Assembly: GCA_934293375.1 (NCBI GenBank)
Contig: CAKQYS010000002.1
Location: 62,001 to 126,000, forward strand
Reading direction: 5' to 3'
Length of the DNA: 64,000 bases
From: an uncultured Lachnospiraceae bacterium
Lineage (GTDB): Bacteria > Bacillota > Clostridia > Lachnospirales > Lachnospiraceae
Positions 31,683 through 39,743 of the stretch are shown here, in pieces. The first letter of the stretch is position 1. Every line of letters begins with the position of its first letter. The translations under genes and the position numbers were made by a program. The notes beneath the pieces were generated by a model that was not told where the DNA came from, ran no database searches, and saw only the letters and a program-made list of their open reading frames with translations.

Positions 31683-33197
31683 ATGAGAATATTACGATGG
31701 AAGAGGTGTGGTCTTGCTATCGGATTTGCGGCGTTTATGCTGACCGGAGCATTGTCGGTATCTCCGACAATCGTGCAGGCTACCCAGGTGACAACGCAGG
31801 GCGATCAGACACCCACAAAGAAAACAAAACTGAATGCCAGCCTGACACATGATTCTGTGAAGGTTGGAAATCAGGTCAAGGTAAAGTGCAAGATCAAAGG
31901 TGTTACATATAAGAGTAGTGATACAGCGATTGCTTATGTGGATGCGAAAGGTGTTGTTACCGGTAAAAAAGCCGGGACAGTGACGATTACCGTACGAAAG
32001 AAAGGAAAGGGCAGCTGCAAGCTTTCTCTGACAGTTCGGAGGCATCCGCATAAACCTGATATCATAGCACTATATCCGGAAACCAAAGTAGTAGGTGCAG
32101 GTATATCTGATGGGATGTACCAGATGAAGGTTAAGAATCTGTCAAAGGGAAAGATCCGGAAGATCAAATATGTTTATCGGGCGGATGTTGTGACAGGAGA
32201 GTCACAGACAGTAGATCCTGAAACCGGTGTGACAGTTGTGAATCCGGTGATCGAGACGAAGACATTTAGGCTGACTGCAAATCAGATCCGTGCAGGAGCA
32301 ACATCGGCAGCTATGACCTGTCAGGCACCGGCAAGCGGCAGTGTATCAGATATGAAGCTGATCAGCGTAACCATATATGCCGGTCATGCAAAGATTACAT
32401 ATAAGACGGCATCCGGAAAGACAACGCACGGATGGGGTACGAAGGATAAGAATGCCCCGGTGATTACGGGTATGGTAGGCTCAAATAGTCATAAAAACGG
32501 TCAGGTGTATATCAATTTATATGAGGATATGAAGTTTGATTTTGCTAAGTACATCAAGGCGACAGATGACAGAGACGGCAAGGTTAAGATTCATGTCAAT
32601 ACCGACAAGATAGACTATAGCAAGCCTGGCGTGTATACGCTGAAGGTAACGGCAAAGGATAAGGCCGGAAATGTTGCGACAGAGAAGGTAAAAGTGCGTG
32701 TGCTGAAGAAATCAGATGCAGATAAAATGGCAGATACGGTATTATCACAGATTGTGAAACCGTCCTGGTCGGATGAGAAAAAAGTGCGTGCGATCTATAC
32801 CTATGTGACAGGTCATCTAAGCTATGTGTTCAATTCCAAGTACCATGAGTGGCATCAGGAGGCTGCATATGCGTTCCGATATGGATATGGTGACTGCTTT
32901 GCATATTATTCATTGACCAAAGCGTTGGTCAACCGTTGCGGAATTCCGAATCTGATGATTCAGCGTAACACGGTCAATCCAACCCATTATTGGAATATGG
33001 TCTATGTAAATGGTGGATGGTATCATGTGGACACCTGTGCAAGACAGATCAGAAAGTATCTTTGTCTTGTTACGGATGAACAGATGATTGCATTTTCGAA
33101 TTATTACAATGCAATCGCCGGTTTCCAGTCAAATTCATGGGAACACGCTAAGTATCCGATGAGCAGCAACAAAGTGATTACATCAAATTACAAATAA
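31683..33197 (+). CDS. Secreted transglutaminase-fold protein with BIG2-like domain
   Basis: 504 residues from ATG 31683, 14 bases after the carrier gene. Signal peptide (about 1-29). A BIG2-like domain (about 40-120) has YKSSDTAIAYVDAKGVVTG and KAGTVTITVR. An unassigned middle region and an immunoglobulin-like domain (about 250-335, KPGVYTLKVTAKDKAGN) follow, then a transglutaminase/protease-like domain. Its Cys-His-Asp triad is visible: YGDCFAYYSL (Cys about 404), THYWNMVYV (His about 434) and WYHVDTC (Asp about 449). It is likely cell-surface or released and acts on wall or matrix proteins; the substrate is unknown. It converges on sigG in either orientation. Confidence 0.85.
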   Translation: MRILRWKRCGLAIGFAAFMLTGALSVSPTIVQATQVTTQGDQTPTKKTKLNASLTHDSVKVGNQVKVKCKIKGVTYKSSDTAIAYVDAKGVVTGKKAGTVTITVRKKGKGSCKLSLTVRRHPHKPDIIALYPETKVVGAGISDGMYQMKVKNLSKGKIRKIKYVYRADVVTGESQTVDPETGVTVVNPVIETKTFRLTANQIRAGATSAAMTCQAPASGSVSDMKLISVTIYAGHAKITYKTASGKTTHGWGTKDKNAPVITGMVGSNSHKNGQVYINLYEDMKFDFAKYIKATDDRDGKVKIHVNTDKIDYSKPGVYTLKVTAKDKAGNVATEKVKVRVLKKSDADKMADTVLSQIVKPSWSDEKKVRAIYTYVTGHLSYVFNSKYHEWHQEAAYAFRYGYGDCFAYYSLTKALVNRCGIPNLMIQRNTVNPTHYWNMVYVNGGWYHVDTCARQIRKYLCLVTDEQMIAFSNYYNAIAGFQSNSWEHAKYPMSSNKVITSNYK

Positions 33198-33200
33198 TGA

Positions 33201-33239
33201 AAAGGAATCGTATCGAAATGACGGTACGATTCCTTTTTT
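33201..33239. terminator. Bidirectional terminator inside the invertible segment
   Basis: AAAGGAATCGTA (33201-33212)/TACGATTCCTTT (33225-33236), 12-bp perfect stem, with T runs on both strands. It separates the convergent transglutaminase-fold gene and sigG C-terminal part, and moves with them on inversion. Confidence 0.9.
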
Positions 33240-33770
33240 CTATGATTCCAGATATTTTTTCATATTTTTTAATGCGTTTTTTTCAAGTCTGCTGACCTGT
33301 GCCTGAGAGATGGCAATTTCATCTGCAACTTCTGTCTGTGTTTTCCCTTCAAAAAATCGAAGCTTGATAATGTGATTTTCCCGTTCAGACAGCTGGTTCA
33401 TCGCTTCCTGCAGTGACATTTTCCAGACCCATTTCTCTTCACGGTTTTTCTTATCACTGACTTGATCCATCAGATATAAGGTATCGCCTCCGTCCTGATA
33501 GACAGGTTCATATAATGACATTGGACTGGCAATGGCATCAAGTGCTGTACGCACCAGGTTCTGATCTGCTTCAATTGCGTTTGCAACTTCTTCCAGAGTA
33601 GGTTCTCTGTCCTGTTTTTTCATCAATGCTTCTTTGGCATAGATGGCTTTGTATGCGGTATCCCGAAGAGATCTTGATACCCGGATGGAATTGTTATCCC
33701 GCAAATACCGTCTGCACTCACCAATGATCATCGGAATCATATAAGAACCGCGAGAATCAGTCGGGTACAT
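33240..33770 (-). CDS. sigG: SigG C-terminal part (gene split by DNA inversion)
   Basis: On the minus strand, codons from 33732 downward encode MIIGECRRYLRDNNSIRVSR, then region 3 and region 4 (QLSERENHIIKLRFFEGKTQ, TEVADEIAISQAQVSRLEKN) of SigG, ending at 33240. The open frame extends 13 codons upstream through the recombinase-site arm to ATG 33770. That ATG overlaps the end of the recombinase gene by 14 bases and has no ribosome binding site. In this orientation the part lies downstream of the recombinase and lacks the core-binding N-terminus. Any product would be a fragment. It joins the N-terminal part precisely at CCG-AT. Confidence 0.93.
   Translation of the reverse strand: MYPTDSRGSYMIPMIIGECRRYLRDNNSIRVSRSLRDTAYKAIYAKEALMKKQDREPTLEEVANAIEADQNLVRTALDAIASPMSLYEPVYQDGGDTLYLMDQVSDKKNREEKWVWKMSLQEAMNQLSERENHIIKLRFFEGKTQTEVADEIAISQAQVSRLEKNALKNMKKYLES
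33730..33750 (-). other. attR-like half-site (P arm / sigG C)
   Basis: Minus strand: CGGTTCTTATA, then TGATT, CCGAT and the sigG codons I-I-G-E. GTTCTTATA is the exact inverse of TATAAGAAC at 31333-31341. Combined, the two non-sigG arms form a dyad around CCGAT as in serine-recombinase attP sites. Confidence 0.8.
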
Positions 33771-35130
33771 CCCGGTAATAGATTTCTACCGATTGATTGG
33801 TGATCACGACTTTCCGGATCAGAGCTAATACAATATTTCGCTTTTCCTGACTGTTTAACTGATCCCATCCATCCGCTATACTGGCATAGCGTTTTGCCTG
33901 ACCGGCACGGTATTGCTGCTGTTGTTGTTCGTCTTGCAGATGCGTGATTGCATTTTCAACTTCCTGCAGGGCCTGTTTGTTTTCTTCAATGACGGCCAGA
34001 AGATGTATATTTTCTGATGGTTCACCGGCATATAGATTATATAAGCTGCGAAGTTTTCCGGACAGAAGCTGTTTCCTTTTTGCTAAAACAATTTCAGTGT
34101 CCTGCCGGGATCGCTGCCATACTTCATCATCACGATACCGCTTCACAAAAGACAACATATCCTGTATTACGAGTGCCTCAATCTGTTTTGCATCAGCTTT
34201 TTCGTTGTTGCAGTCGGGATCCCGGATCAGATGGGGCTTTGAGGTCTGTTGCGAATAGCAATAGATCTTCATGCTGTTTCCCCACATTTGATAGCGCATT
34301 TTGGCATGGCATATGCCGCATTCTAATAAGCCGGCGAGCAGATATTTGGAACCTGGAGTGACAGACCGGGTTCGGCGTTTTCGTTCCTGTCTGACCAGAT
34401 TCCAGGTGTTTTCATCAATGATAGGTTCGTGTCGTCCGGATAGTAGTTCACCTTTATAACTGATCAATCCGGTGTAGGTGGGACGGTCCAGCATGGCTGC
34501 TATCTGACGATCCCCTTTGAATCCAAACATTTTGGCAAGTTTGTAGGTTGATATGCCATCTAAATATAAACGGAATATTTCACGGACAGTATCGGCGTCT
34601 GCATTTGGTACCAAAATGCCCTGTGAGCTGTCATAATCATAGCCGAAGGGTGGGGATGTGCCTCTCCACATTCCCTTGTTAAGGCGTTCGCGCATACCCA
34701 TGCGGGTTCGTTCCCGGATGTTTTCCCGTTCCAGCTGTGCAAAGACCGATAAGATACCGATCATTGCTTTGCCATAAGGTGTTGTGGTATCAAAATTTTC
34801 GTTGAGTGAGACAAAACCGGTCTCGTTTGGTGTGAAGATATCTTCAAGCAGATAGATCGTATCCCGCTGGCTTCTGGAGATACGATCCAGTTTATAAACA
34901 ACAACAGCTTCTACTTTTTTTGCCTGGATATCTGAAATCATCCGTTGCATCTGTGGTCTGTTCAGATTACTGCCGCTGTAGCCTCCGTCTATATAAAATT
35001 CATACTGGTCAATATCGTGAAGGTGGCACCATTGTTCCAGTTTTTTCATCTGTGCTTCGATGGAATACCCTTCTTCATATTGTGCATCGGTGGATACCCG
35101 CAGATATAGAGCGTGCCATTTGTGATCCAT
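33757..35130 (-). CDS. Large serine recombinase
   Basis: 457 residues from ATG 35130 behind AGGAGGGAA. The N-terminal resolvase domain has the nucleophile Ser13 in YLRVSTD, then YKLDRISRSQRDT and FAQLERENIRERT. A recombinase domain (about 165-260), a zinc-ribbon/beta region (LECGICHAKMRYQMW, then Cys in IYCYSQQ and DPDCNN) and a C-terminal coiled coil (about 345-410) follow. This is the layout of SpoIVCA and phage serine integrases, which act on attB/attP and need a partner for the reverse reaction. The stop codon lies 23 bases from the CCGAT site, the usual place of attP. It is the obvious candidate for splitting and rejoining sigG. Confidence 0.95.
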   Translation of the reverse strand: MDHKWHALYLRVSTDAQYEEGYSIEAQMKKLEQWCHLHDIDQYEFYIDGGYSGSNLNRPQMQRMISDIQAKKVEAVVVYKLDRISRSQRDTIYLLEDIFTPNETGFVSLNENFDTTTPYGKAMIGILSVFAQLERENIRERTRMGMRERLNKGMWRGTSPPFGYDYDSSQGILVPNADADTVREIFRLYLDGISTYKLAKMFGFKGDRQIAAMLDRPTYTGLISYKGELLSGRHEPIIDENTWNLVRQERKRRTRSVTPGSKYLLAGLLECGICHAKMRYQMWGNSMKIYCYSQQTSKPHLIRDPDCNNEKADAKQIEALVIQDMLSFVKRYRDDEVWQRSRQDTEIVLAKRKQLLSGKLRSLYNLYAGEPSENIHLLAVIEENKQALQEVENAITHLQDEQQQQQYRAGQAKRYASIADGWDQLNSQEKRNIVLALIRKVVITNQSVEIYYRDVPD

Positions 35131-35133
35131 ATG

Positions 35134-35322
35134 CTATTCCCTCCTGTCAGGATATGTGGCTTTTGTGTTCTGCCGGGTTGCATGCGGCGCAGAATCGGAT
35201 ACGGATTCATTGAGCCTGGCAATGGCATCTCTTGCGGCCCGGCAATCAAGCGTCATCTGTGCAGTGCCTTGTGTGATCAGTTCGTCCTTGTGGTTATACC
35301 TTGCGGTAATTTCATAATGCAT
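35134..35322 (-). CDS. Small protein coupled to the recombinase
   Basis: 62 residues from ATG 35322 behind AGGAGGCT. Its stop lies 3 bases before the recombinase start and its 3' end carries the recombinase ribosome binding site, so the two are co-translated. The N-terminal half reads as beta strand then helix (HYEITARYNHKDELI, CRAARDAIARLNES); the tail is basic and disordered-looking. I do not recognise the family. By position it could be a recombination directionality factor; that is inference. No other gene is visible between 35323 and 35505. Confidence 0.7.
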   Translation of the reverse strand: MHYEITARYNHKDELITQGTAQMTLDCRAARDAIARLNESVSDSAPHATRQNTKATYPDRRE

Positions 35323-35505
35323 AACTGCAGCCTCCTATCTGTTTAAGTATGTCCATCTTTTGCATTTTGTTGCTTTACAAATAAAAAAGGCTGTGATAAA
35401 CTCACGAATGAGTGATATTCTTCGGAAATTGCATCAGATGACAGAATCGTGTGACACCTTGGCTTGCATCATAGATTTGCATGGAGCAGAAAGGCAGGTG
35501 GTGGC

Positions 35506-36384
35506 ATGAGGATAGGTATAGTTGGTGCCGGAAGAGTGGGATTGTCGCTTGGAAAATATTTTTCCGAGACAGACGGTGTGACGATTTCGGGATACTATAG
35601 CAGAACCTTACAAAGCGCACAGGAAGGCGCGATATTTACCGATTCTACGGTATTTACTTCCTTACATGACATTTTAAATATGAGCGATACCCTGCTGGTT
35701 ACGACGCCGGATGCAGAGATCATATCTGTGTGGGATTGTATCATAAAAGAATGTGCAACAAATCAATATCAACACAAGATCGTGTGTCACTGTAGTGGAT
35801 CACTTTCATCTGAGATTTTTTCTGAACATACAAAATATCAGATATCGGTATGCTCGATGCATCCGATGTATGCTTTTTATCACAAATATGAATCCTATAG
35901 ACAATTGCATAATGCATTCTTTACATTAGAGGGTGATGACGAAGCCGTCAGCACAATGAAGAAACTGCTTGGTGCGATGGGAAATTCCTATGCTGTGATC
36001 GACAGTGCTGCCAAAACGAAATACCATTGTGCGGCGTCTATGGCGAGCAATCAGGTGAATGCACTCATGTCTTATTGCCTGAAGATGCTTTGTGAATGTG
36101 GATTTACAGAGGAAAGTGCAAGGCATATGCTTGCACCGCTGGCAATTGAGAATGTGAAAAATATTATGACAAATGGCCCGGGACCGGCTCTGACCGGACC
36201 GGTGGAACGCAATGATATCAATACTGTGCGGTCGCACCTCTCCTGTCTGGATGGAGATCTTAAAAAAATATATACGCTGCTTGGACAGGAACAGATCCGG
36301 CTTGCACAGGAGAAATATCCTGATCGTAAGATGTCGGTTATGTGGGATTTAATGAAGTATCGGAATGAAAGTGAGGAATTATAA
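35506..36384 (+). CDS. panG: Rossmann/DUF2520 protein, probable ketopantoate reductase PanG
   Basis: 292 residues from ATG 35506 behind AGGTGG. N-terminal NAD(P)-binding fold with GIVGAGRVGLSLGKYF; then VCHCSGSLSSE, CSMHPMYAFYH, and a helical C-terminal domain (KYHCAASMASNQVNALMSY, GPALTGPVERND) of the DUF2520 type. PanG of Francisella, with relatives in clostridia, reduces ketopantoate to pantoate in place of PanE. Here the gene overlaps panB by one base and heads the pantothenate operon, with no panE in view, which supports that role. Confidence 0.8.
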   Translation: MRIGIVGAGRVGLSLGKYFSETDGVTISGYYSRTLQSAQEGAIFTDSTVFTSLHDILNMSDTLLVTTPDAEIISVWDCIIKECATNQYQHKIVCHCSGSLSSEIFSEHTKYQISVCSMHPMYAFYHKYESYRQLHNAFFTLEGDDEAVSTMKKLLGAMGNSYAVIDSAAKTKYHCAASMASNQVNALMSYCLKMLCECGFTEESARHMLAPLAIENVKNIMTNGPGPALTGPVERNDINTVRSHLSCLDGDLKKIYTLLGQEQIRLAQEKYPDRKMSVMWDLMKYRNESEEL

Positions 36385-37211
36385 TGCAGGTAACAGTAAA
36401 CACATTTCAAAAGGCAAAGGATGAGGGAAAAAAGCTTACCATGTTGACGGCATACGACTATTCAACAGCGAAGCTGATCGATGAGGCAGGGATTGACAGC
36501 ATCCTGGTTGGAGATTCATTAGGAAATGTTATTCTGGGATATGACAGTACTGTGTCAGTTACGATGGAGGATATGATCCATCATGGTGCAGCTGTGGCCA
36601 GAGGGGCAAAAAATGCATTGGTCATTGTGGATATGCCGTTTATGTCATATCAGGTAACAGTAGAAGATGCACTGCGTAATGCGGGAAGATTGATGAAAGA
36701 GGCACATGCAGGTGCAGTGAAACTGGAAGGTGGAACGGAGGTGTGTCCACAGATTAAGGCGATGGTTACAGCGGGAATTCCGGTATGTGCCCACATTGGA
36801 TTGACGCCGCAGCATATTCATGCATTCGGCGGGTTTAAGGTACAGGGAAAGTCTGAGGAGGCTGCTGCTAAAATTCTGAAGGATGCAATGGCGGTAGAAG
36901 CCGCAGGTGCATTTGCGGTGGTTCTGGAGGCCATTCCTGCGAAGCTTGCGGCACTGATTACAGAAAAGCTTTCCATTCCGACGATTGGAATCGGTGCAGG
37001 AAATGCATGTGATGGACAGGTTCTGGTGTATCAGGATATGCTGGGTATGTTCTCTGATTTCACTCCAAAGTTTGTGAAACGGTATGCGAATACGGGAGAG
37101 ATGATGAAGGAAGCATTCCAGGCATATAAGGCAGAAGTAGCAGACGGCGTATTCCCTGCGAAGGAACATACCTATGCGATAGATGATGAAGTCATTGAGA
37201 AATTGTACTAG
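36384..37211 (+). CDS. panB: 3-methyl-2-oxobutanoate hydroxymethyltransferase
   Basis: 275 residues; its ATG overlaps the panG stop (TAATG). TIM-barrel enzyme that adds a hydroxymethyl group from methylene-tetrahydrofolate to ketoisovalerate. Motifs: MLTAYDYSTAKLIDEAGID, LVGDSLGNVILGYDSTV, VKLEGGTEV, CAHIGLTPQHIHAFGGFKVQG and TIGIGAGNACDGQVLVYQDMLG (shortened). First committed step of pantothenate synthesis. Confidence 0.98.
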   Translation: MQVTVNTFQKAKDEGKKLTMLTAYDYSTAKLIDEAGIDSILVGDSLGNVILGYDSTVSVTMEDMIHHGAAVARGAKNALVIVDMPFMSYQVTVEDALRNAGRLMKEAHAGAVKLEGGTEVCPQIKAMVTAGIPVCAHIGLTPQHIHAFGGFKVQGKSEEAAAKILKDAMAVEAAGAFAVVLEAIPAKLAALITEKLSIPTIGIGAGNACDGQVLVYQDMLGMFSDFTPKFVKRYANTGEMMKEAFQAYKAEVADGVFPAKEHTYAIDDEVIEKLY

Positions 37212-37226
37212 AAGGAGAGAAATGTG

Positions 37227-38069
37227 ATGAAGGTTGTAACAACAATAGAAGAGGTTAGAAATGAAGTGAAGGCATGGAAGCGTGCCGGGCAGACAGTGGG
37301 TCTTGTGCCAACGATGGGATATCTTCACGAAGGACATCAGAGTCTGATGAAGCATGCAAGAAAGGACTGTGACAAGGTTGTTGTCAGTGTTTTTGTGAAT
37401 CCGATGCAGTTTGGCCCAAATGAGGATTTAGACAGTTATCCTCGTGATATGGAGCGAGATCAGGCTGTTTGCAATGAGGCCGGTGTAGATCTGATTTTTC
37501 ACCCGGATCCGTCAGAGATGTACCACGATGATTTTTCAAGCTTTGTAGATATGAATACTTTGACCGGCAATCTGTGTGGTAAGACACGCCCGATCCATTT
37601 TAGAGGAGTATGTACGGTTGTTTCTAAGCTGTTTCATATTGTAACACCGGATAAGGCGTATTTCGGACAAAAGGATGCACAGCAGCTTGCTGTGATCAGA
37701 CATATGGTGGAAGATCTGAATGAGGATATCGAGATTGTAGGATGTCCGATCATCAGAGAAGAGGATGGTCTGGCAAAAAGTTCACGCAATACCTATCTGA
37801 ATCCGGATGAAAGAAAAGCGGCATTATGTCTTTCGCGTGCCATTTTTGCAGGAGAGAAGCTTGCAAAGGCAGGCGAGACAGATGCGGCGGTTATTAGAAA
37901 GACTATGGTGGATATCATTGAAGCAGAACCGCTCGCGCAGATTGATTATGTTCAGATTGTTGACTTTAAGACCTTGAAGGATGTAGAATTAGTTCAGGGG
38001 ACAACACTGGCCGCTATGGCGGTATATATCGGAAAAACACGGCTGATCGATAATTTTATCATCGGCTAG
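37227..38069 (+). CDS. panC: Pantothenate synthetase
   Basis: 280 residues from ATG 37227, 9 bases after GGAG. It joins pantoate and beta-alanine using ATP. Nucleotidyltransferase motifs: VPTMGYLHEGHQSLM, VSVFVNPMQFGPNEDLDSYP, FGQKDAQQLAVI and the KSSRNTYL KMSKS-like loop. panD is not in this window, so beta-alanine must come from elsewhere. Confidence 0.98.
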   Translation: MKVVTTIEEVRNEVKAWKRAGQTVGLVPTMGYLHEGHQSLMKHARKDCDKVVVSVFVNPMQFGPNEDLDSYPRDMERDQAVCNEAGVDLIFHPDPSEMYHDDFSSFVDMNTLTGNLCGKTRPIHFRGVCTVVSKLFHIVTPDKAYFGQKDAQQLAVIRHMVEDLNEDIEIVGCPIIREEDGLAKSSRNTYLNPDERKAALCLSRAIFAGEKLAKAGETDAAVIRKTMVDIIEAEPLAQIDYVQIVDFKTLKDVELVQGTTLAAMAVYIGKTRLIDNFIIG

Positions 38070-38093
38070 ATCTCATGCACACAGGAGGCAGAC

Positions 38094-39317
38094 ATGTTAA
38101 AGGGAAAGACCATTGTATTGGGAGTAACAGGATCAATTGCTGCATATAAAATTGCAAACCTTGCAAGCATGCTTGTGAAGAAGCATGCCAATGTACAGGT
38201 GATCATGACTGAAAATGCAACAAATTTTATAAATCCTATCACATTTGAAACATTGACAGGCCATAAATGTCTTGTGGATACATTTGATCGGAATTTTGAG
38301 TTCAGTGTGGAACATGTATCGCTGGCCAAACAGGCAGATGTATTTATGGTGGCACCTGCTTCTGCGAATGTGATTGGTAAGCTGGCAAATGGAATTGCTG
38401 ATGATATGCTGACCACGACAATGATGGCATGCGCGGGCAGAGGTCATGCTACATCGCAGACAGCGTGTCATCTGATGATAGCTCCGGCAATGAATACAAA
38501 TATGTATGCGAATCCGATTGTGCAGGACAATCTAAAAAAATTAAGAGATCATGGATATCAGGTGATAGAGCCGGCAACGGGACATCTTGCATGTGGAGAT
38601 GTGGGAAGCGGTAAACTGCCGGATGAAGAGATATTGTTTCACTATATCGTGTATGCATGTGCATATCCAAAGGATCTGACGGGGAAAAAGTTTCTGATCA
38701 GTGCGGGTGCTACCAGAGAATCTATTGATCCTGTCAGATTTATCACGAATCATTCCACAGGAAGAATGGGTGTGGCACTTGCCAAAATGGCGGCGTACAG
38801 AGGTGCAGATGTTACGCTGGTCGCTGCTTCTATGCAGGTGGAACCTCCGATGTTTGTAAACACGATCCGGGTAGACACAGCACAGGAAATGTATGATGAG
38901 ATTACAAAATTACAGCCACAGATGGATGTAATCATAAAAGCAGCAGCTGTAGCAGATTACAGACCGTGCAGTGTGAGTGATGAGAAAATTAAGAAACAGG
39001 ATGGGGACATGTTGATTGCATTGGAGAGGACGCCGGATATTTTGTTGTATCTGGGTGAACACAAGAAAAGCGGACAGTTTCTTTGTGGATTTTCAATGGA
39101 AACACAGAATATGCTTGAGAATTCAAAGAGGAAACTATCCAGAAAGCATGCGGATATGATCGTGGCGAATAATCTGAAGGTGGCAGGAGCGGGATTTGGT
39201 GTGGATACGAATGTAGTGACATTGATTACGAAAGAACAGATGATTGAACTTCCACTGATGACAAAAGAAGAAACAGCATATAAGATTCTGGATCAGATAA
39301 AGAATACGATTGAATAG
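38094..39317 (+). CDS. coaBC: Phosphopantothenoylcysteine decarboxylase/synthetase
   Basis: 407 residues from ATG 38094 behind AGGAGG. N-terminal flavin-dependent CoaC domain (GVTGSIAAYKIANLASML, APAMNTNMY) and C-terminal CoaB domain (ISAGATRESIDPVRFITNHS, AAAVADYRP, CGFSMETQN, MIVANNL). Converts 4'-phosphopantothenate to phosphopantetheine. It ends the panG-panB-panC-coaBC operon. Confidence 0.97.
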   Translation: MLKGKTIVLGVTGSIAAYKIANLASMLVKKHANVQVIMTENATNFINPITFETLTGHKCLVDTFDRNFEFSVEHVSLAKQADVFMVAPASANVIGKLANGIADDMLTTTMMACAGRGHATSQTACHLMIAPAMNTNMYANPIVQDNLKKLRDHGYQVIEPATGHLACGDVGSGKLPDEEILFHYIVYACAYPKDLTGKKFLISAGATRESIDPVRFITNHSTGRMGVALAKMAAYRGADVTLVAASMQVEPPMFVNTIRVDTAQEMYDEITKLQPQMDVIIKAAAVADYRPCSVSDEKIKKQDGDMLIALERTPDILLYLGEHKKSGQFLCGFSMETQNMLENSKRKLSRKHADMIVANNLKVAGAGFGVDTNVVTLITKEQMIELPLMTKEETAYKILDQIKNTIE

Positions 39318-39325
39318 ACGGGAAC

Positions 39326-39721
39326 TCAAGATTGGGAACCGGAATGATCGGCTTTCATTTTGATATAGTCTAAGAGATCCTGTCGGTTCTTATCATCCAT
39401 TTGCCGGGTTTGATCTAACAGAATAAAAGCATCTTTTGAAATGGTATGTAGAGGATGAGGGATCTCACTGCATGCCATTTCTTTCGTTTTGTCGGAATCA
39501 TAAACATCGGCAAACGCAACAGCCAGCAGAAGAGGATAGCTGATATGATAGTAGTCGGCAAGAGCTTCCAAAATATTATAAGGGGGTATACGCAATCCGG
39601 TTTCATAATGAGAATAGGCCTGTATGGATACATGGAGATAAAGACTGATTTCTTTTTGCGTATATTGTCTGGACTTTCGAAGATATCGCAATACTTCGCT
39701 TAAGTTCGTTGGTTCACTCAT
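39326..39721 (-). CDS. XRE-family transcriptional regulator
   Basis: 131 residues from ATG 39721 behind AAGGAG. N-terminal helix-turn-helix (LRYLRKSRQYTQKEISLYL, VSIQAYSHYETGLRIPPYNI), then a short C-terminal region without a recognised domain. It converges on coaBC and lies 22 bases after a second XRE gene in the same direction, so the two probably form an operon. Target genes unknown. Confidence 0.85.
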   Translation of the reverse strand: MSEPTNLSEVLRYLRKSRQYTQKEISLYLHVSIQAYSHYETGLRIPPYNILEALADYYHISYPLLLAVAFADVYDSDKTKEMACSEIPHPLHTISKDAFILLDQTRQMDDKNRQDLLDYIKMKADHSGSQS

Positions 39722-39743
39722 GATAATTAAAACTCCTTGTTTT

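Larger units (their letters stand above)
31326..33734. mobile_element. Invertible segment splitting sigG
   Basis: About 2.4 kb bounded by CCGAT at 31326-31330 and its complement ATCGG at 33730-33734. It contains an acyl-carrier-like gene, a transglutaminase-fold gene and, at its right end in reverse orientation, sigG codons 97-259. Inversion between the two CCGAT sites restores sigG and leaves an attP-like dyad at the right end, next to the serine recombinase gene. The geometry is read directly from sequence; that inversion occurs in cells is inference. Confidence 0.85.

Noticed and set aside
33240..33770. An independent minus-strand sigma factor gene
   Set aside because: It lacks region 2 and a ribosome binding site, and its sequence begins exactly where the + strand sigG part ends; it is the other half of sigG.
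31326..35322. A simple skin-like element inserted in sigG and removed by excision
   Set aside because: The sigG halves are on opposite strands, so excision between the two sites cannot rejoin them; only inversion does.
35323..35460. Sporulation-specific (sigma-E/K-like) promoter for the recombinase pair
   Set aside because: A CATACTTA on the minus strand resembles such a -10 element but no convincing -35 element lies at the right distance.
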